A DNA stretch of 58,198 nucleotides from Chlorogloea sp. CCALA 695 (GCF_003003885.1 NZ_PVWN01000025.1:1-58198); one strand, 5' to 3'. Positions 17,276-27,071 are shown, numbered from the stretch's first letter. Numbers and translations are program-made. Notes: a model not told the origin generated them from the letters alone.

Positions 17276-19468
17276 ATGCAGCAAACAAGCGCTCCGATTA
17301 CTAAAGATTTGGTGTTAATTGGTGGCGGTCACAGTCATGCGATCGCGCTGAGAATGTGGGCTATGAAGCCTCTAGAAGGGGTGAGAATAACGTTAATTAC
17401 CGAGTCATCAGATACACCTTATTCAGGAATGTTACCCGGTCATATTGCCGGATTTTACACTTATGAAGAATGTCATATAAATTTGCGGAGTTTGGCTCAA
17501 TTTGCCCAAGCGCAACTATATATTGATACTGTTGTGGGATTGGATTTGGTCAACAAACAAATTCTCTGCGCCCATCGTCCGCCTGTAAGTTTTGACCTAT
17601 TATCTATAGACATTGGCAGCACTCCCGCCAGTGTAAATGTACCAGGTGCGGATAAGTATGCGATCGCAGCCAAACCTGTAGCCAAGCTTTTAACTCAATG
17701 GCAGCAAATAATTGAAGAAGTTAGCAGTACGTCTAAACCTATTAGTTTGGGGATTGTTGGCGGTGGTGCGGGGGGTGTGGAATTAGCTTTAGCAATGCAA
17801 GGAAATTTGCAACGATTAAGCACTAATGTAGCAATCCACTTGTTTCATCGGGAGGCGGAAATTATGCCTCACTATGGCGGTTGGGTGCGTCGCCATTTGC
17901 AAGCAATTTTGATAGAAAAGGGAATTAATTTACATCTGCAAGAAACTGTTATCGACGTACAACCAAATAAAATTAGTTGCGAGTCGGGACTTAAAGTAGA
18001 ATGCGATCGCATTTTTTGGGTAACTCAAGCCTCTGCACCTAGCTGGATTAAGGAAAGCGGAATTGCTACCGATTCCCAAGGGTTTGTGCAAGTAAACGAT
18101 TATTTACAGGCGGTTTCTCATCCTTTTATCTTTGCGGCGGGAGATATTGCCACAATGATTAATTATCCGCGTCCTAAAGCTGGCGTATTTGCCGTTAGAC
18201 AAGGAAAACCTTTGTTTAATAACTTACAAAAAACTTTGTTAGCGGGGCGTTTACAGCCCTACAAGCCGCAAAAAACCTATTTAAGTTTAGTTGGAACGGG
18301 AGATGGAAAGGTGATCGCTTCTTGGGGCAATTTTGGCTTAGGTGCATCTGGTTTGCTATGGAATTGGAAAGACAAAATTGATCGTCAGTTTATGGATCGT
18401 TTTCACAAATTACCATCAATGTCTGAACCTATAGTAGAGATGCGTTGTGCGGGTTGCGGTTCTAAAGTGGGTAGTACGGTTTTAGAGCGTGTATTGCAAC
18501 GATTAGAAAGAATTGAAAACACTCTAGATATTATTATTGGTTTAGATGCTCCCGATGATGCTGCGGTAGTAAAAGTACCTGAAAATAAATTAATGGTACA
18601 TACTATTGACTATTTTCGCGCCTTAGTAAATGACCCGTTTATTTTTGGACAAATTAGCGCCAATCATTGTTTGAGCGATATTTTTGCGATGGGTGCAACT
18701 CCCCAAAGCGTACTTGCGATCGCATCTATCCCTTATGCGACTGAATCTATTGTTGAAGAAACTCTTTATCAAATATTATCTGGCGCTCTCAAAGTCTTAA
18801 ATCAAGCCCAAATTCCTTTAATTGGCGGACACACTACCGCAGGCTTAGAATTAGGTTTTGGTTTATCTTGTAATGGGTTAGCAAGTCCGCACCAATTGCT
18901 TAAAAAATCTGGGATGCAACCAGAGCAATTATTAATATTAACTAAACCATTAGGTACAGGAACATTATTTGCCGCAGATATGCGTTTTCTCGCAAAAAAT
19001 CAATGGATTGATGGCGCGATTGAGTCGATGCTATTGTCAAATCAAGGGGCGGCTACTTGTTTAATGGAATACGGAGTTACAGCTTGTACAGATATTACAG
19101 GTTTTGGATTACTTGGACACTTAATAGAAATGGTGAAAGCTTCTAACGTTAGTGTAGAATTAAACATTGATGCTATCCCAATATTAGAGGGAGCTAGAGA
19201 AACAACACAAAGGGGAATATTTAGTTCTTTGCATCCTGAAAATCTCCAATTTTCGCGTTACATCGACAATATAGAAAAAGTTTGCGACTGCTTAAATTAT
19301 CCAATACTATTCGATCCGCAAACTTCTGGTGGCTTATTAGCAGCAATTGATAGTAAGAACGCAAACGCTTGCGTTACACAGTTACAAGCTTTGGGATATT
19401 CGCAAGCTACAATTATTGGTCGTGTTGTCCAGCATTCAAAAGATTATAGGGTACATCTCAATGCCTGA
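17276..19468 (+). CDS. selD: Pyridine nucleotide-disulfide oxidoreductase / selenophosphate synthase (SelD) fusion
   Basis: SelD makes selenophosphate from selenide and ATP. The N-terminal half (about 1-385) is an FAD/NAD(P)H oxidoreductase of the NDH-2 type: DLVLIGGGHSHAIALRMW for the first dinucleotide fold, LGIVGGGAGGVELALAM for the second, and FAAGDIATM for the FAD-binding Asp. The C-terminal half is SelD, with catalytic Cys394 and Lys397 in AGCGSK, then GLDAPDDAAVV, LSDIFAMGATP and LIGGHTTAG. There is Cys, not selenocysteine, at the active site. Such fusions are known in cyanobacteria. No selA, selB or selU gene is in the window. A 34-bp dispersed repeat starts at the last base of the stop codon. 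Confidence 0.94.
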   Translation: MQQTSAPITKDLVLIGGGHSHAIALRMWAMKPLEGVRITLITESSDTPYSGMLPGHIAGFYTYEECHINLRSLAQFAQAQLYIDTVVGLDLVNKQILCAHRPPVSFDLLSIDIGSTPASVNVPGADKYAIAAKPVAKLLTQWQQIIEEVSSTSKPISLGIVGGGAGGVELALAMQGNLQRLSTNVAIHLFHREAEIMPHYGGWVRRHLQAILIEKGINLHLQETVIDVQPNKISCESGLKVECDRIFWVTQASAPSWIKESGIATDSQGFVQVNDYLQAVSHPFIFAAGDIATMINYPRPKAGVFAVRQGKPLFNNLQKTLLAGRLQPYKPQKTYLSLVGTGDGKVIASWGNFGLGASGLLWNWKDKIDRQFMDRFHKLPSMSEPIVEMRCAGCGSKVGSTVLERVLQRLERIENTLDIIIGLDAPDDAAVVKVPENKLMVHTIDYFRALVNDPFIFGQISANHCLSDIFAMGATPQSVLAIASIPYATESIVEETLYQILSGALKVLNQAQIPLIGGHTTAGLELGFGLSCNGLASPHQLLKKSGMQPEQLLILTKPLGTGTLFAADMRFLAKNQWIDGAIESMLLSNQGAATCLMEYGVTACTDITGFGLLGHLIEMVKASNVSVELNIDAIPILEGARETTQRGIFSSLHPENLQFSRYIDNIEKVCDCLNYPILFDPQTSGGLLAAIDSKNANACVTQLQALGYSQATIIGRVVQHSKDYRVHLNA

Positions 19469-19501
19469 GTGCGATAGAGCCACAAGCTCGCAGAGCTTCG
19501 C
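19468..19501. repeat. 34-bp dispersed repeat, copy 1
   Basis: A 34-base sequence beginning AGTGCGATAGAGCCACAAGC is repeated exactly at 26946-26979. It contains short inverted pairs (GAGC..GCTC). Here it begins at the last base of the selD stop codon and is followed by a T-run (CCTTTTTGG), so it could help termination. It resembles the small dispersed repeats known from Nostoc-type genomes. Confidence 0.8.
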
Positions 19502-20100
19502 CTTTTTGGTTGAGTTTGATTAAAAAGGCTTTGTTACTCACTTTTAATCTGTAATCTTCAGTAGAGTGTTGGACTTGGATTATTGGAATGATAACCATCG
19601 TTGCCATACTATCTCGCTATTTTCATAAAAGATATTCAGCCAATAATCAATTGAGCATTGCTACTACTTAAGACATAGATTTTACTTTGGACGTATCTTA
19701 GACATAAAGTTTACATATCCTAGACATTTGTTAGACATTTAAGATGTTTGCAAGTGTAACAATAAGAGCATCCTTAGCTATGGCTATATAGCTATTAATA
19801 AAATACTTTCATCTACCTTTAGAATAAGGTGATAAAATGTAGTGCGATCGCTCACAATCAAAAATGACAATCTTTACTAAAGTTTTGATCTAAACTGAAG
19901 TTGGGAAAAGTCAGAAAAAAAGCTTTTGGGTTATTAGTCATAACCAAGTTTGAGGTTAAACAACCACTTATAGATGTTTGACTAAGTAAATAGTGAGGAA
20001 ATAAACAATATATCGCCCTCTCTGATAGCAAGACGTTAGAAAGTTCTTGCTAAATTTTAACGTGCAGTAAATTAGTAATAAATCCAGGGGAATTGATAAC
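19502..20100. promoter_or_regulatory. Upstream region of the cytochrome peroxidase gene with TAGACAT direct repeats
   Basis: About 600 bases without a gene. AGACAT occurs four times, starting at 19671, 19700, 19722 and 19733, three times as TAGACAT and once as AAGACAT. The last three starts are 22 and 11 bases apart, close to whole helical turns. This could be a binding array for an unknown regulator of the downstream gene, 360 bases away. A HIP1 site lies near 19843. No RNA gene is recognised. Confidence 0.35.
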
Positions 20101-22197
20101 TTGCCAGAGTCAGATTTAAAAAAAGCAAGTGCTAAAACAGTATTAAAATTGCGTAAAATTTTACGCAGTATTGTACTTATACCAAATAGATTTTTAGCGC
20201 TAATTACTAAAGCTTCAAAAAGCCTAAAAAGTAGCGTAACTATAGCCGCACTGGTAACGATGGCAATTTTAGCCGGACATACAGTATCAGCACAAGTATC
20301 GCCACCTTCTCAACCTTTAGGTTCGTTAAAAAGTGTAGCCATTCCTGAACCTAGCAATTTGGGAGAATTTGTTAAAAACAAAACCGCCGCAATTGAGCTA
20401 GGAAAATCTTTATTTTGGGATATGCAAGTTGGTAGCGATGGGTTGCAATCTTGCGCCAGTTGTCACTTTCATGCAGGGACAGATACAAGAGCAAAAAATC
20501 AACTTAGCCCAGGATTATTGCGAGTAAATGCTGATGGCAGTCCAAATCCAGATGAAAAGGTCAATCTCGGTGGACTGAATTATATCCTCAAGCCTAGTGA
20601 TTTTCCTTTCCACAAACTATCAGATCCAGGCGATCGCAAATCCACAGTTTTAGCCGATACTAATGATGTTGCTGGTTCTCAAGGTGTAGACCTCAATAAG
20701 TTTAATGACATTACTCCTGGTAGTGCCGTAGACAATATGACCTTAACACCAGATCCAGTATTCAAAATTAATGATATTAACACTCGTCGAGTTACAGAGC
20801 GCAATACCCCAAGTTCTATCAACGCGATATTTAACTTCCGCAATTTCTGGGATGGACGCGCTCAAAATGATTTTAATGGCGTGAATCCTTTTGGTTCTAG
20901 AGATCCTAATGCTTACCTTCTCAAAGCAGCAACGAAGCAGTCAGCGCTAGAGAAAGTCAAAATTAGCCTCAAAAATGCTTCTGCAGCTTCTCAAGCCGTA
21001 GGGCCACCATTAAGTGATGTGGAAGAATCTGCTACTGGTCGAATATTTCCAGATGTCGGTCAAAAATTTAACAGCGTTAAGACGAAAAAGCTCCCTAGAG
21101 AGATTGGTAAAAAACTAAAATCTCTAACACCACTAGGTAAGCAAGTAGTCCACCCACAAGACAGCGTACTGGGTAAGTACAGCCAAGCACCAAAACCAGG
21201 CTTGAAGTTAAAAACCTACGAGAAGATGGTTCAAGATGCTTTTCAACCCCAGTGGTGGGACTCGAAGCAAATTATTGAAATCGGTGCAGACGGTTACCGA
21301 GCTTTTAAGCAGCCTCAAGGCGCATTGAACACCAATCAGTTCACTCTAACGGATTACAACTTCTCGTTATTTATGGGGTTGGCAATTCAGTTGTATGAAG
21401 CTACGTTAGTTTCAGATAATGCACCTATTGACCAGTATTTTGATGGTAATAGTAACGCTTTAACTACTCAACAAAAGCAAGGAAAAGAGCTTTTTGAAGG
21501 TAAGGCTAAGTGCATTAACTGTCATGGTGGGCCAGAGTTTACGAATGCTTCAGTCAGAAACGTGCAAAAAGAGCGTTTAGAACGGATGACTATGGGTAAT
21601 GGTGGCGAGGCTGTTTACGATAATGGCTTCTACAACATTGGAGTTAGACCTACTTTAGAAGACTTAGGTGTAGGCGGAAAAGATCCTTTTGGTAATCCTC
21701 TTTCTGATTCGCGGATGGCGCAACAAGGTAAGTTTACAGATCCAAATTTGAGTCCTCCAATTAGTTCAACAGAAAGAGTTGCTGTTGATGGCTCTTTTAA
21801 AACTTCTGGCTTGCGTAACATTGAATTAACTGCTCCTTATTTTCACAATGGCGGACAGTTGACTCTCAAACAAGTTGTTGAATTTTACAACCGAGGTGGA
21901 GACTTCCACAAGCAAAATATCGACGATCTCGATCCTGATATTGAAAACCTTGGTTTAAGTGAAGATGAACAAAACGCTTTAGTAGCTTTCTTAAAATCGC
22001 TAACTGATGAGCGCGTTCGTTTAGAAAAAGCACCTTTCGATCACCCACAGTTGTTTATTACTAACGGACATCCTGGAAATACTAAGTCTGTCACTAATGA
22101 CGGTACAGGTAGAGCTACAGTTACTATGTTAGAAATTCCTGCTGTTGGTCGTAATGGCGGTACTGGTACAGAGAATTTTCCCGCGAAAGCTCTATAG
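20101..22197 (+). CDS. Di-haem cytochrome c peroxidase family protein
   Basis: Exported c-type cytochrome of the CcpA/MauG group; members reduce peroxide or carry out other oxidations in the periplasm or thylakoid lumen. Two CxxCH haem sites are visible, CASCH (about residue 117) and CINCH (about residue 470). Family segments include NAIFNFRNFWDGRAQN and LRNIELTAPYFHNGG. A membrane helix with cleavage after HTVSA (about residues 48-64) follows a basic N-terminus. The start used is TTG at 20101, preceded by AGGGGAATT. At 698 residues it is longer than classical CcpA (about 330), with an insert of roughly 150 residues between the haem domains, so the substrate is uncertain. Confidence 0.88.
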   Translation: MPESDLKKASAKTVLKLRKILRSIVLIPNRFLALITKASKSLKSSVTIAALVTMAILAGHTVSAQVSPPSQPLGSLKSVAIPEPSNLGEFVKNKTAAIELGKSLFWDMQVGSDGLQSCASCHFHAGTDTRAKNQLSPGLLRVNADGSPNPDEKVNLGGLNYILKPSDFPFHKLSDPGDRKSTVLADTNDVAGSQGVDLNKFNDITPGSAVDNMTLTPDPVFKINDINTRRVTERNTPSSINAIFNFRNFWDGRAQNDFNGVNPFGSRDPNAYLLKAATKQSALEKVKISLKNASAASQAVGPPLSDVEESATGRIFPDVGQKFNSVKTKKLPREIGKKLKSLTPLGKQVVHPQDSVLGKYSQAPKPGLKLKTYEKMVQDAFQPQWWDSKQIIEIGADGYRAFKQPQGALNTNQFTLTDYNFSLFMGLAIQLYEATLVSDNAPIDQYFDGNSNALTTQQKQGKELFEGKAKCINCHGGPEFTNASVRNVQKERLERMTMGNGGEAVYDNGFYNIGVRPTLEDLGVGGKDPFGNPLSDSRMAQQGKFTDPNLSPPISSTERVAVDGSFKTSGLRNIELTAPYFHNGGQLTLKQVVEFYNRGGDFHKQNIDDLDPDIENLGLSEDEQNALVAFLKSLTDERVRLEKAPFDHPQLFITNGHPGNTKSVTNDGTGRATVTMLEIPAVGRNGGTGTENFPAKAL

Positions 22198-22224
22198 AAT
22201 CCTCTAAATCCAGCTAATTTTTTG

Positions 22225-22254
22225 AAGTACAGGCAATTGCGCCTGTACTTTTTT
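22225..22254. terminator. Terminator between convergent genes
   Basis: A perfect 10-bp stem, AAGTACAGGC/GCCTGTACTT, with a 6-base loop is followed by a run of six T. It lies 28 bases after the cytochrome peroxidase stop and 13 bases before the 3' end of the convergent hypothetical gene. Confidence 0.85.
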
Positions 22255-22266
22255 AATGGCAATTAT

Positions 22267-23670
22267 TTAACGTTGCTGTAACCAATGCCAAAATTTTACT
22301 AATGTATTTTCTAACCACAACATACCAAGGTCTAGCCATTCTAATAATTGTTCTAAAGGATGCTTGACATAGCCCATTGCGATCGCAGGTGTTTCAATCC
22401 AATCTGGCTTAGGTTCTAAGCGCTCGGAAGATTTAGCAGTGACGCTATTACTTAAGTTGAATGAATGGGAATTTGTCGCAACTGCTTTTAGTTTTTGAGA
22501 AATCTGAAGATTGGGGCTTAATGAGTTAGGTTGAGCTTTAGTTATCTTGGTAATTTGAGGAGTTTTTACAGTTACAGAAGCGGAGTTTTTTTGAGTTGGT
22601 TGTCGCCAGCGCCTAAGCAAACTGTTTAAAGCATACTTGTTTAATTTTTGATCAGATTGAGTTACATTTTTATTTTGTGGTAAGTGAGACGTTGAATTTG
22701 CAGGTTTTTCTAAAACTAAAGATTGTTTTGCTAAGTCTTCAGTCCCAAATAAATCGCTCATTTCTAACCAAGGATCTTCTAAGTTATTTGTTGTAAATTC
22801 AGGTAACTTAGGAATGCGATCGCCTCTGGCGCTGCGCTCCGCGCAATCGCGTTTAAAAAAGTAATCTATAGCCGCCCAAATCAATCCCTGAATCTGAAAA
22901 GCCTTTGTAATACTAGCTATAGGCGCTAAATCTGTTTCAAATTTGGCGAGATTGCGATCTAAGGATGCGATCGCACCATTGGGAAAAACACTTAATTTTC
23001 CTTGCTTTTTATCTCTTTGCACCCAACTAACTATGCTGTTAACTGGCGCTAATAACCAATTTTGACGAGCGGGGAGTCTTTCGCCTTTTGATGGCAGTAA
23101 CCTTTGTAAGCGCCAACAAGTAACTTCGCTAATAATTCGTGCTTGCAATACTTGCTGCTGATGGCTAGTTAAAATATCTAAAATTTCATTAGTAGGGGAA
23201 ACTAAGACTAATAAACGGTTTGATATTAAGCTGGCTATTCCCTGGATAGGACGATTTTGGACTAAAAAATTAGAACTCTCCTGTTCTGTAGGTTCTAATA
23301 ATTGGGAAGAATTGGCAGTAGTAGATAATTTTGTATTGACTTTAGGAAAAAACTTATTCCATAAAAATCCGAATAAATTTTTAGATGGTGCTGTAGTTAC
23401 AATCTCCTCCTGTGAAGGTAAATCCCCAACTAAAAGCAGGACTTGTTTAATAGGTGTATCAACCGTTTTTGGTGTGTTTGGTAACTGAGGTAAGTTTTGT
23501 TTTGCAGCAGATTGGGGCAGGGATGGATAAAATACAATCGGCGCTATCCAACTTGTAACAGCTTGCAAAGATTTCCATGCACTACTGAGGCGATTTGTCA
23601 AAAAACGCGATTGATTATGAATAAAACTAAAAAGCCTGCTTTGATAACGGTTAGAAGCAGCAGAAGCCAT
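22267..23670 (-). CDS. Conserved cyanobacterial hypothetical protein
   Basis: A 467-residue protein that I do not recognise. It has a basic N-terminus, a weakly hydrophobic segment (TSWIAPIVFYPSLPQ), low-complexity Ser/Gln/Asn-rich stretches, and a tryptophan-rich C-terminus (LEQLLEWLDLGMLWLENTL) that may lie on a membrane. At about residues 273-286 a palindromic DNA insertion is translated (RDCAERSARGDRI). There is no signal peptide or catalytic motif. It is transcribed divergently from the alpha-mannosidase gene. Confidence 0.65.
   Translation of the reverse strand: MASAASNRYQSRLFSFIHNQSRFLTNRLSSAWKSLQAVTSWIAPIVFYPSLPQSAAKQNLPQLPNTPKTVDTPIKQVLLLVGDLPSQEEIVTTAPSKNLFGFLWNKFFPKVNTKLSTTANSSQLLEPTEQESSNFLVQNRPIQGIASLISNRLLVLVSPTNEILDILTSHQQQVLQARIISEVTCWRLQRLLPSKGERLPARQNWLLAPVNSIVSWVQRDKKQGKLSVFPNGAIASLDRNLAKFETDLAPIASITKAFQIQGLIWAAIDYFFKRDCAERSARGDRIPKLPEFTTNNLEDPWLEMSDLFGTEDLAKQSLVLEKPANSTSHLPQNKNVTQSDQKLNKYALNSLLRRWRQPTQKNSASVTVKTPQITKITKAQPNSLSPNLQISQKLKAVATNSHSFNLSNSVTAKSSERLEPKPDWIETPAIAMGYVKHPLEQLLEWLDLGMLWLENTLVKFWHWLQQR
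22816..22850. repeat. HIP1-flanked palindromic repeat inside a coding region
   Basis: The 35-base segment starts with GCGATCGC and ends with GCGCAATCGC. Its centre (GGCGCTGCGCTCCGCGC) is GC-rich, unlike the AT-rich gene around it. The reading frame is preserved and encodes RDCAERSARGDRI. This kind of small element is scattered through cyanobacterial genomes. Confidence 0.6.
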
Positions 23671-23752
23671 AAGATTATTAGCGTAGTAGAGAAGCGCAAA
23701 AAAACCTTTGCATCTTCAATGGTTTAATATATGTCCCAATCTTATCGAAAAT

Positions 23753-26700
23753 ATGTACTATTTAACTCCCCAAGAGAGCAACTTATTGTCCGATACGATC
23801 GCCCGTTTGCGATCGCAAAGTCTTTTAGACATTATCCCTCACTGGCAAGTATATCAAGCAGACATTTCCCTCACCGAAGTTTTAGGTAATTTAGCGCCCT
23901 GGAATTGCAATAATTGGTCGGTAAAAAAATTAAACGAAAAAGGTCATATTTCTTGGTCTAGCGGACAAAAAGTATTGTGGTTAGTTCAAAAAATAGTAGT
24001 TCCCGACACTCTGCAAAACTATCCTCTAACAGGCTTATCTCTAAGACTTGCTTTGACTTGGTGGGCGGAGAAATCCCAAATTTTTGTCAACGGCGAACTT
24101 ATCCAAGAGGGAGATTTATTCGATTGCTCAACGAGAATTTTACTTAGTCCCCAAGTGATACCAAATCAAGAAATAATTGTTGCTCTGCGTCTAGTAAGTC
24201 CCAGCCACGACAACGGCGCATTAGTAAAAAGTCAACTTATTTATCAATCAAATAACCAGGAAATCCCCGAACCTGGTTTTGTTGCCGATGAATTAGCAAT
24301 TTTACAGCAGTATTTAACAACTATTGGCAGCGATTCACCTATACAAATCGATGCTTCTGTTGACTGGTCAGCATTACCAGATAAAGCCAAGTTTGAGCAG
24401 AGTCTTTTACAACTGCGCTCTAGAATGCAAAATTTTAGCCCTCAAATCAAACAGCGACAGATTTATTTAGTTGGTCATGCTCACTTAGACTTGGCTTGGC
24501 TGTGGGCGATTAGCGAAACTTGGGAAGTTGCGAAGCGGACTTTTACATCAGTTTTACAATTGCAAGCAGAATATCCCCAATTAACCTTTTGTCATTCCAC
24601 CCCAGCAATTTATAGCTATATAGAACAACATTGTCCAGACTTATTTGCAGCTATTCAAAAGCAAGTAACCGCCGGGAGTTGGGAAGTTATCGGCGGCTTG
24701 TGGGTAGAACCCGAACTTAATTTAATTGATGGCGAATCGATTGTACGTCAATTACTGTATGGGCAGCGTTATGTATTAGAAAAATTCGGCAAAATTTCTA
24801 CCGTTGCTTGGTTGCCAGATACTTTTGGTTTTTGTGCAACACTACCTCAAATTCTTGCTAGTGGTGGAATTGAATACTTTGTTACTCAAAAACTGCGTTG
24901 GAACGATACCACCCAATTTCCTTATGATGTGTTTTGGTGGCGATCGCCTGATGGTACAGAATTATTTAGTCTCATGTCTGCGCCCATTGGTGAAGGTATA
25001 GATCCTGTCAAGATGACAGCTTTTAGCTACAACCATGAAAAGCAAACTAATTTACCATTATCTATGTGGTTGCCGGGAGTTGGCGATCATGGGGGTGGCC
25101 CTACCCGCGATATGTTGGAATTAGCCAAACGTTGGGAATCGTCACCTTTATTTCCGACTCCAAAGTTCACCACTACTGAAAAATATTTACAAGACATCCA
25201 ACAAGCTTCTACATTCCCCGTCTGGGACGACGAACTATATCTAGAATTTCATCGCGGCTGTTACACTACTCACGCCGACCAAAAGAAGTTTAATCGCCGA
25301 TGTGAAGCTTTGCTATATCAAGCCGAGTTGTTTGCTTCCTTGGCAACTATTAGCGCTAATCTGACCTACCCCAAAGCGGAGATAGAAGCTGCTTGGAAAA
25401 AGACACTGATTAACCAATTCCACGATATTTTACCCGGCTCATCTATTCCCCAAGTGTATGTAGATGCCAACGCAGATTGGCAAGAAGTGGAGGCAGTTAC
25501 TACAGAGTTGGTGCAAAAGTCTTTAAATGCGATCGCATCTCTCATCACTCTCCCCTCTCCACCCCAACCGCACAGTATCCCAATTATTGTTTTCAATCCC
25601 CTTAACTGGGTTTCTTCCCAAGTTGTGACGATTTCCTTACCCACCTCAGGGCGCAAATGGGACGTATACAACCATTCTGGCGATAAATTACTTACCCAGC
25701 TTACCAGCGAAACAACTTTAGTATTTTTGGCAAAAAAAGTAGAGAGCATTGGTTATTCTTTGTTTTGGCTGAGTCCTGCAACGGCTGAAACTCTTGCAAA
25801 CTCGTTAAAAAACCGGGATTTAGTACCTACAGGCAATACTATAAGCCATAATAGCATTTTCATATTACCAGAAAACCGACCCCCTAGTCAAATTAATAGT
25901 TTAGAGCCAAAAGATTGGGTTTTAGAGAATGAATTACTCCGGGTAATTGTCGATAGTAATAGTGGTAATTTAAGTAATGTTTTCGATAAAAACAATAATA
26001 GAGAAATCCTCAATAAAAGTGGAGGAAATCAACTACAAGCATATAAAGATAGTGGTCAATATTGGGATGCTTGGAATATAGATCCAAACTACAAGCAATA
26101 TCCCCTAGAATCATCGCAACTAAAATCTATTCAATGGATAGAAAAAGGCGCAATTCAAACTTGTTTACGAGTAGTAAGACAATTAGGCAAATCTGAATTT
26201 TCCTGCGATTACATCTTACAGAAAGATTCACCCATCCTAAAAATAGCTACCACCGTAGACTTTAAAGAAAGGGAAGTATTAGTAAAAGCTGCTTTTCCTT
26301 TCAACTTTGAAACCGATAGCGCTACTTTTGAAATTCCTTTTGGGACTATTTCTAGACCAACTAAACCCACAACACCAACGCAAAAAGCTAAGTGGGAAGT
26401 CCCGGCTTTGCGCTGGGCAGATTTAAGCACTGATGACTACGGTGTAAGTTTGCTCAATGATTGCAAATACGGCTACGACAGCAAACCTAATCAACTAAAT
26501 CTAACTTTGTTGAGAAGTGCTAGTTGGCCAGACCCCGAAGCCGATCAAGGACACCACGAATTTACCTATGCTATTTATCCTCACTCTGGCAATTGGCAAA
26601 CTGCCCAGACCGTCCGGCACGGCTACGAATTAAATGTCCCCTTTCAAGTAATTCAACTACCAGCAACTTCTAGTTCTAAACCTGGAACTCTACCAGAAGT

Positions 26701-26995
26701 TGGGAGTTTTCTAAATTTATCCGCCGATAATCTAGTTATAACTGCCTTCAAACAATCGGAAGACAACCCGCAAGAGTGGATTTTGCGCTGCTATGAATGT
26801 CATGGATTAGTAGCAGAAAAAGTATCGTTGCAAAGCAATTTAGGATTAGAAGTAACTCAACAGGTAGATATTTTAGAGCGTCCTACTCAAACAAACTTTG
26901 ATACTATGCCTTGGAAAATAACTAATTTTGTAGTTTTAAGGGGGAAGTGCGATAGAGCCACAAGCTCGCAGAGCTTCGCACTGATTGAAACCTAA
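23753..26995 (+). CDS. Alpha-mannosidase, glycoside hydrolase family 38
   Basis: Hydrolyses alpha-mannosidic bonds with retention, using zinc. The N-terminal catalytic domain shows the zinc ligands in GHAHLDLAWLW (about residue 241) and the nucleophile Asp in WLPDTFGF (about residue 356), then GVGDHGGGPTRDML. A helical middle domain (INQFHDILPGSSI) and the C-terminal beta-sandwich domains follow (VIVDSNSGNLSNVFD; WPDPEADQGHHEF, a conserved segment). I use ATG 23753; an upstream TTG at 23708 is in frame. There is no signal peptide, so it is probably cytoplasmic. The last codons come from a 34-bp dispersed repeat (CDRATSSQSFA), which has replaced the native C-terminus. Confidence 0.93.
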   Translation: MYYLTPQESNLLSDTIARLRSQSLLDIIPHWQVYQADISLTEVLGNLAPWNCNNWSVKKLNEKGHISWSSGQKVLWLVQKIVVPDTLQNYPLTGLSLRLALTWWAEKSQIFVNGELIQEGDLFDCSTRILLSPQVIPNQEIIVALRLVSPSHDNGALVKSQLIYQSNNQEIPEPGFVADELAILQQYLTTIGSDSPIQIDASVDWSALPDKAKFEQSLLQLRSRMQNFSPQIKQRQIYLVGHAHLDLAWLWAISETWEVAKRTFTSVLQLQAEYPQLTFCHSTPAIYSYIEQHCPDLFAAIQKQVTAGSWEVIGGLWVEPELNLIDGESIVRQLLYGQRYVLEKFGKISTVAWLPDTFGFCATLPQILASGGIEYFVTQKLRWNDTTQFPYDVFWWRSPDGTELFSLMSAPIGEGIDPVKMTAFSYNHEKQTNLPLSMWLPGVGDHGGGPTRDMLELAKRWESSPLFPTPKFTTTEKYLQDIQQASTFPVWDDELYLEFHRGCYTTHADQKKFNRRCEALLYQAELFASLATISANLTYPKAEIEAAWKKTLINQFHDILPGSSIPQVYVDANADWQEVEAVTTELVQKSLNAIASLITLPSPPQPHSIPIIVFNPLNWVSSQVVTISLPTSGRKWDVYNHSGDKLLTQLTSETTLVFLAKKVESIGYSLFWLSPATAETLANSLKNRDLVPTGNTISHNSIFILPENRPPSQINSLEPKDWVLENELLRVIVDSNSGNLSNVFDKNNNREILNKSGGNQLQAYKDSGQYWDAWNIDPNYKQYPLESSQLKSIQWIEKGAIQTCLRVVRQLGKSEFSCDYILQKDSPILKIATTVDFKEREVLVKAAFPFNFETDSATFEIPFGTISRPTKPTTPTQKAKWEVPALRWADLSTDDYGVSLLNDCKYGYDSKPNQLNLTLLRSASWPDPEADQGHHEFTYAIYPHSGNWQTAQTVRHGYELNVPFQVIQLPATSSSKPGTLPEVGSFLNLSADNLVITAFKQSEDNPQEWILRCYECHGLVAEKVSLQSNLGLEVTQQVDILERPTQTNFDTMPWKITNFVVLRGKCDRATSSQSFALIET
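26946..26979. repeat. 34-bp dispersed repeat, copy 2
   Basis: Identical over 34 bases to 19468-19501. Here it lies inside the 3' end of the alpha-mannosidase gene and is translated as CDRATSSQSFA, giving the protein a new tail. Confidence 0.8.
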
Positions 26996-27024
26996 TCTTT
27001 GTCTTAAAAGCTACACCACCCAAA

Positions 27025-27071
27025 AATTACCTAGTGTTTAGTCTTAAACTCTTACCAAACACCATGTAATT
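27025..27071. terminator. Hairpin between convergent mannosidase and psbN genes
   Basis: An interrupted inverted repeat, AATTAC (27025-27030) with GTAATT (27066-27071) and GTGTTT with AAACAC, lies in the 104-base gap between two convergent genes. It probably terminates transcription from one or both sides. Confidence 0.45.
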
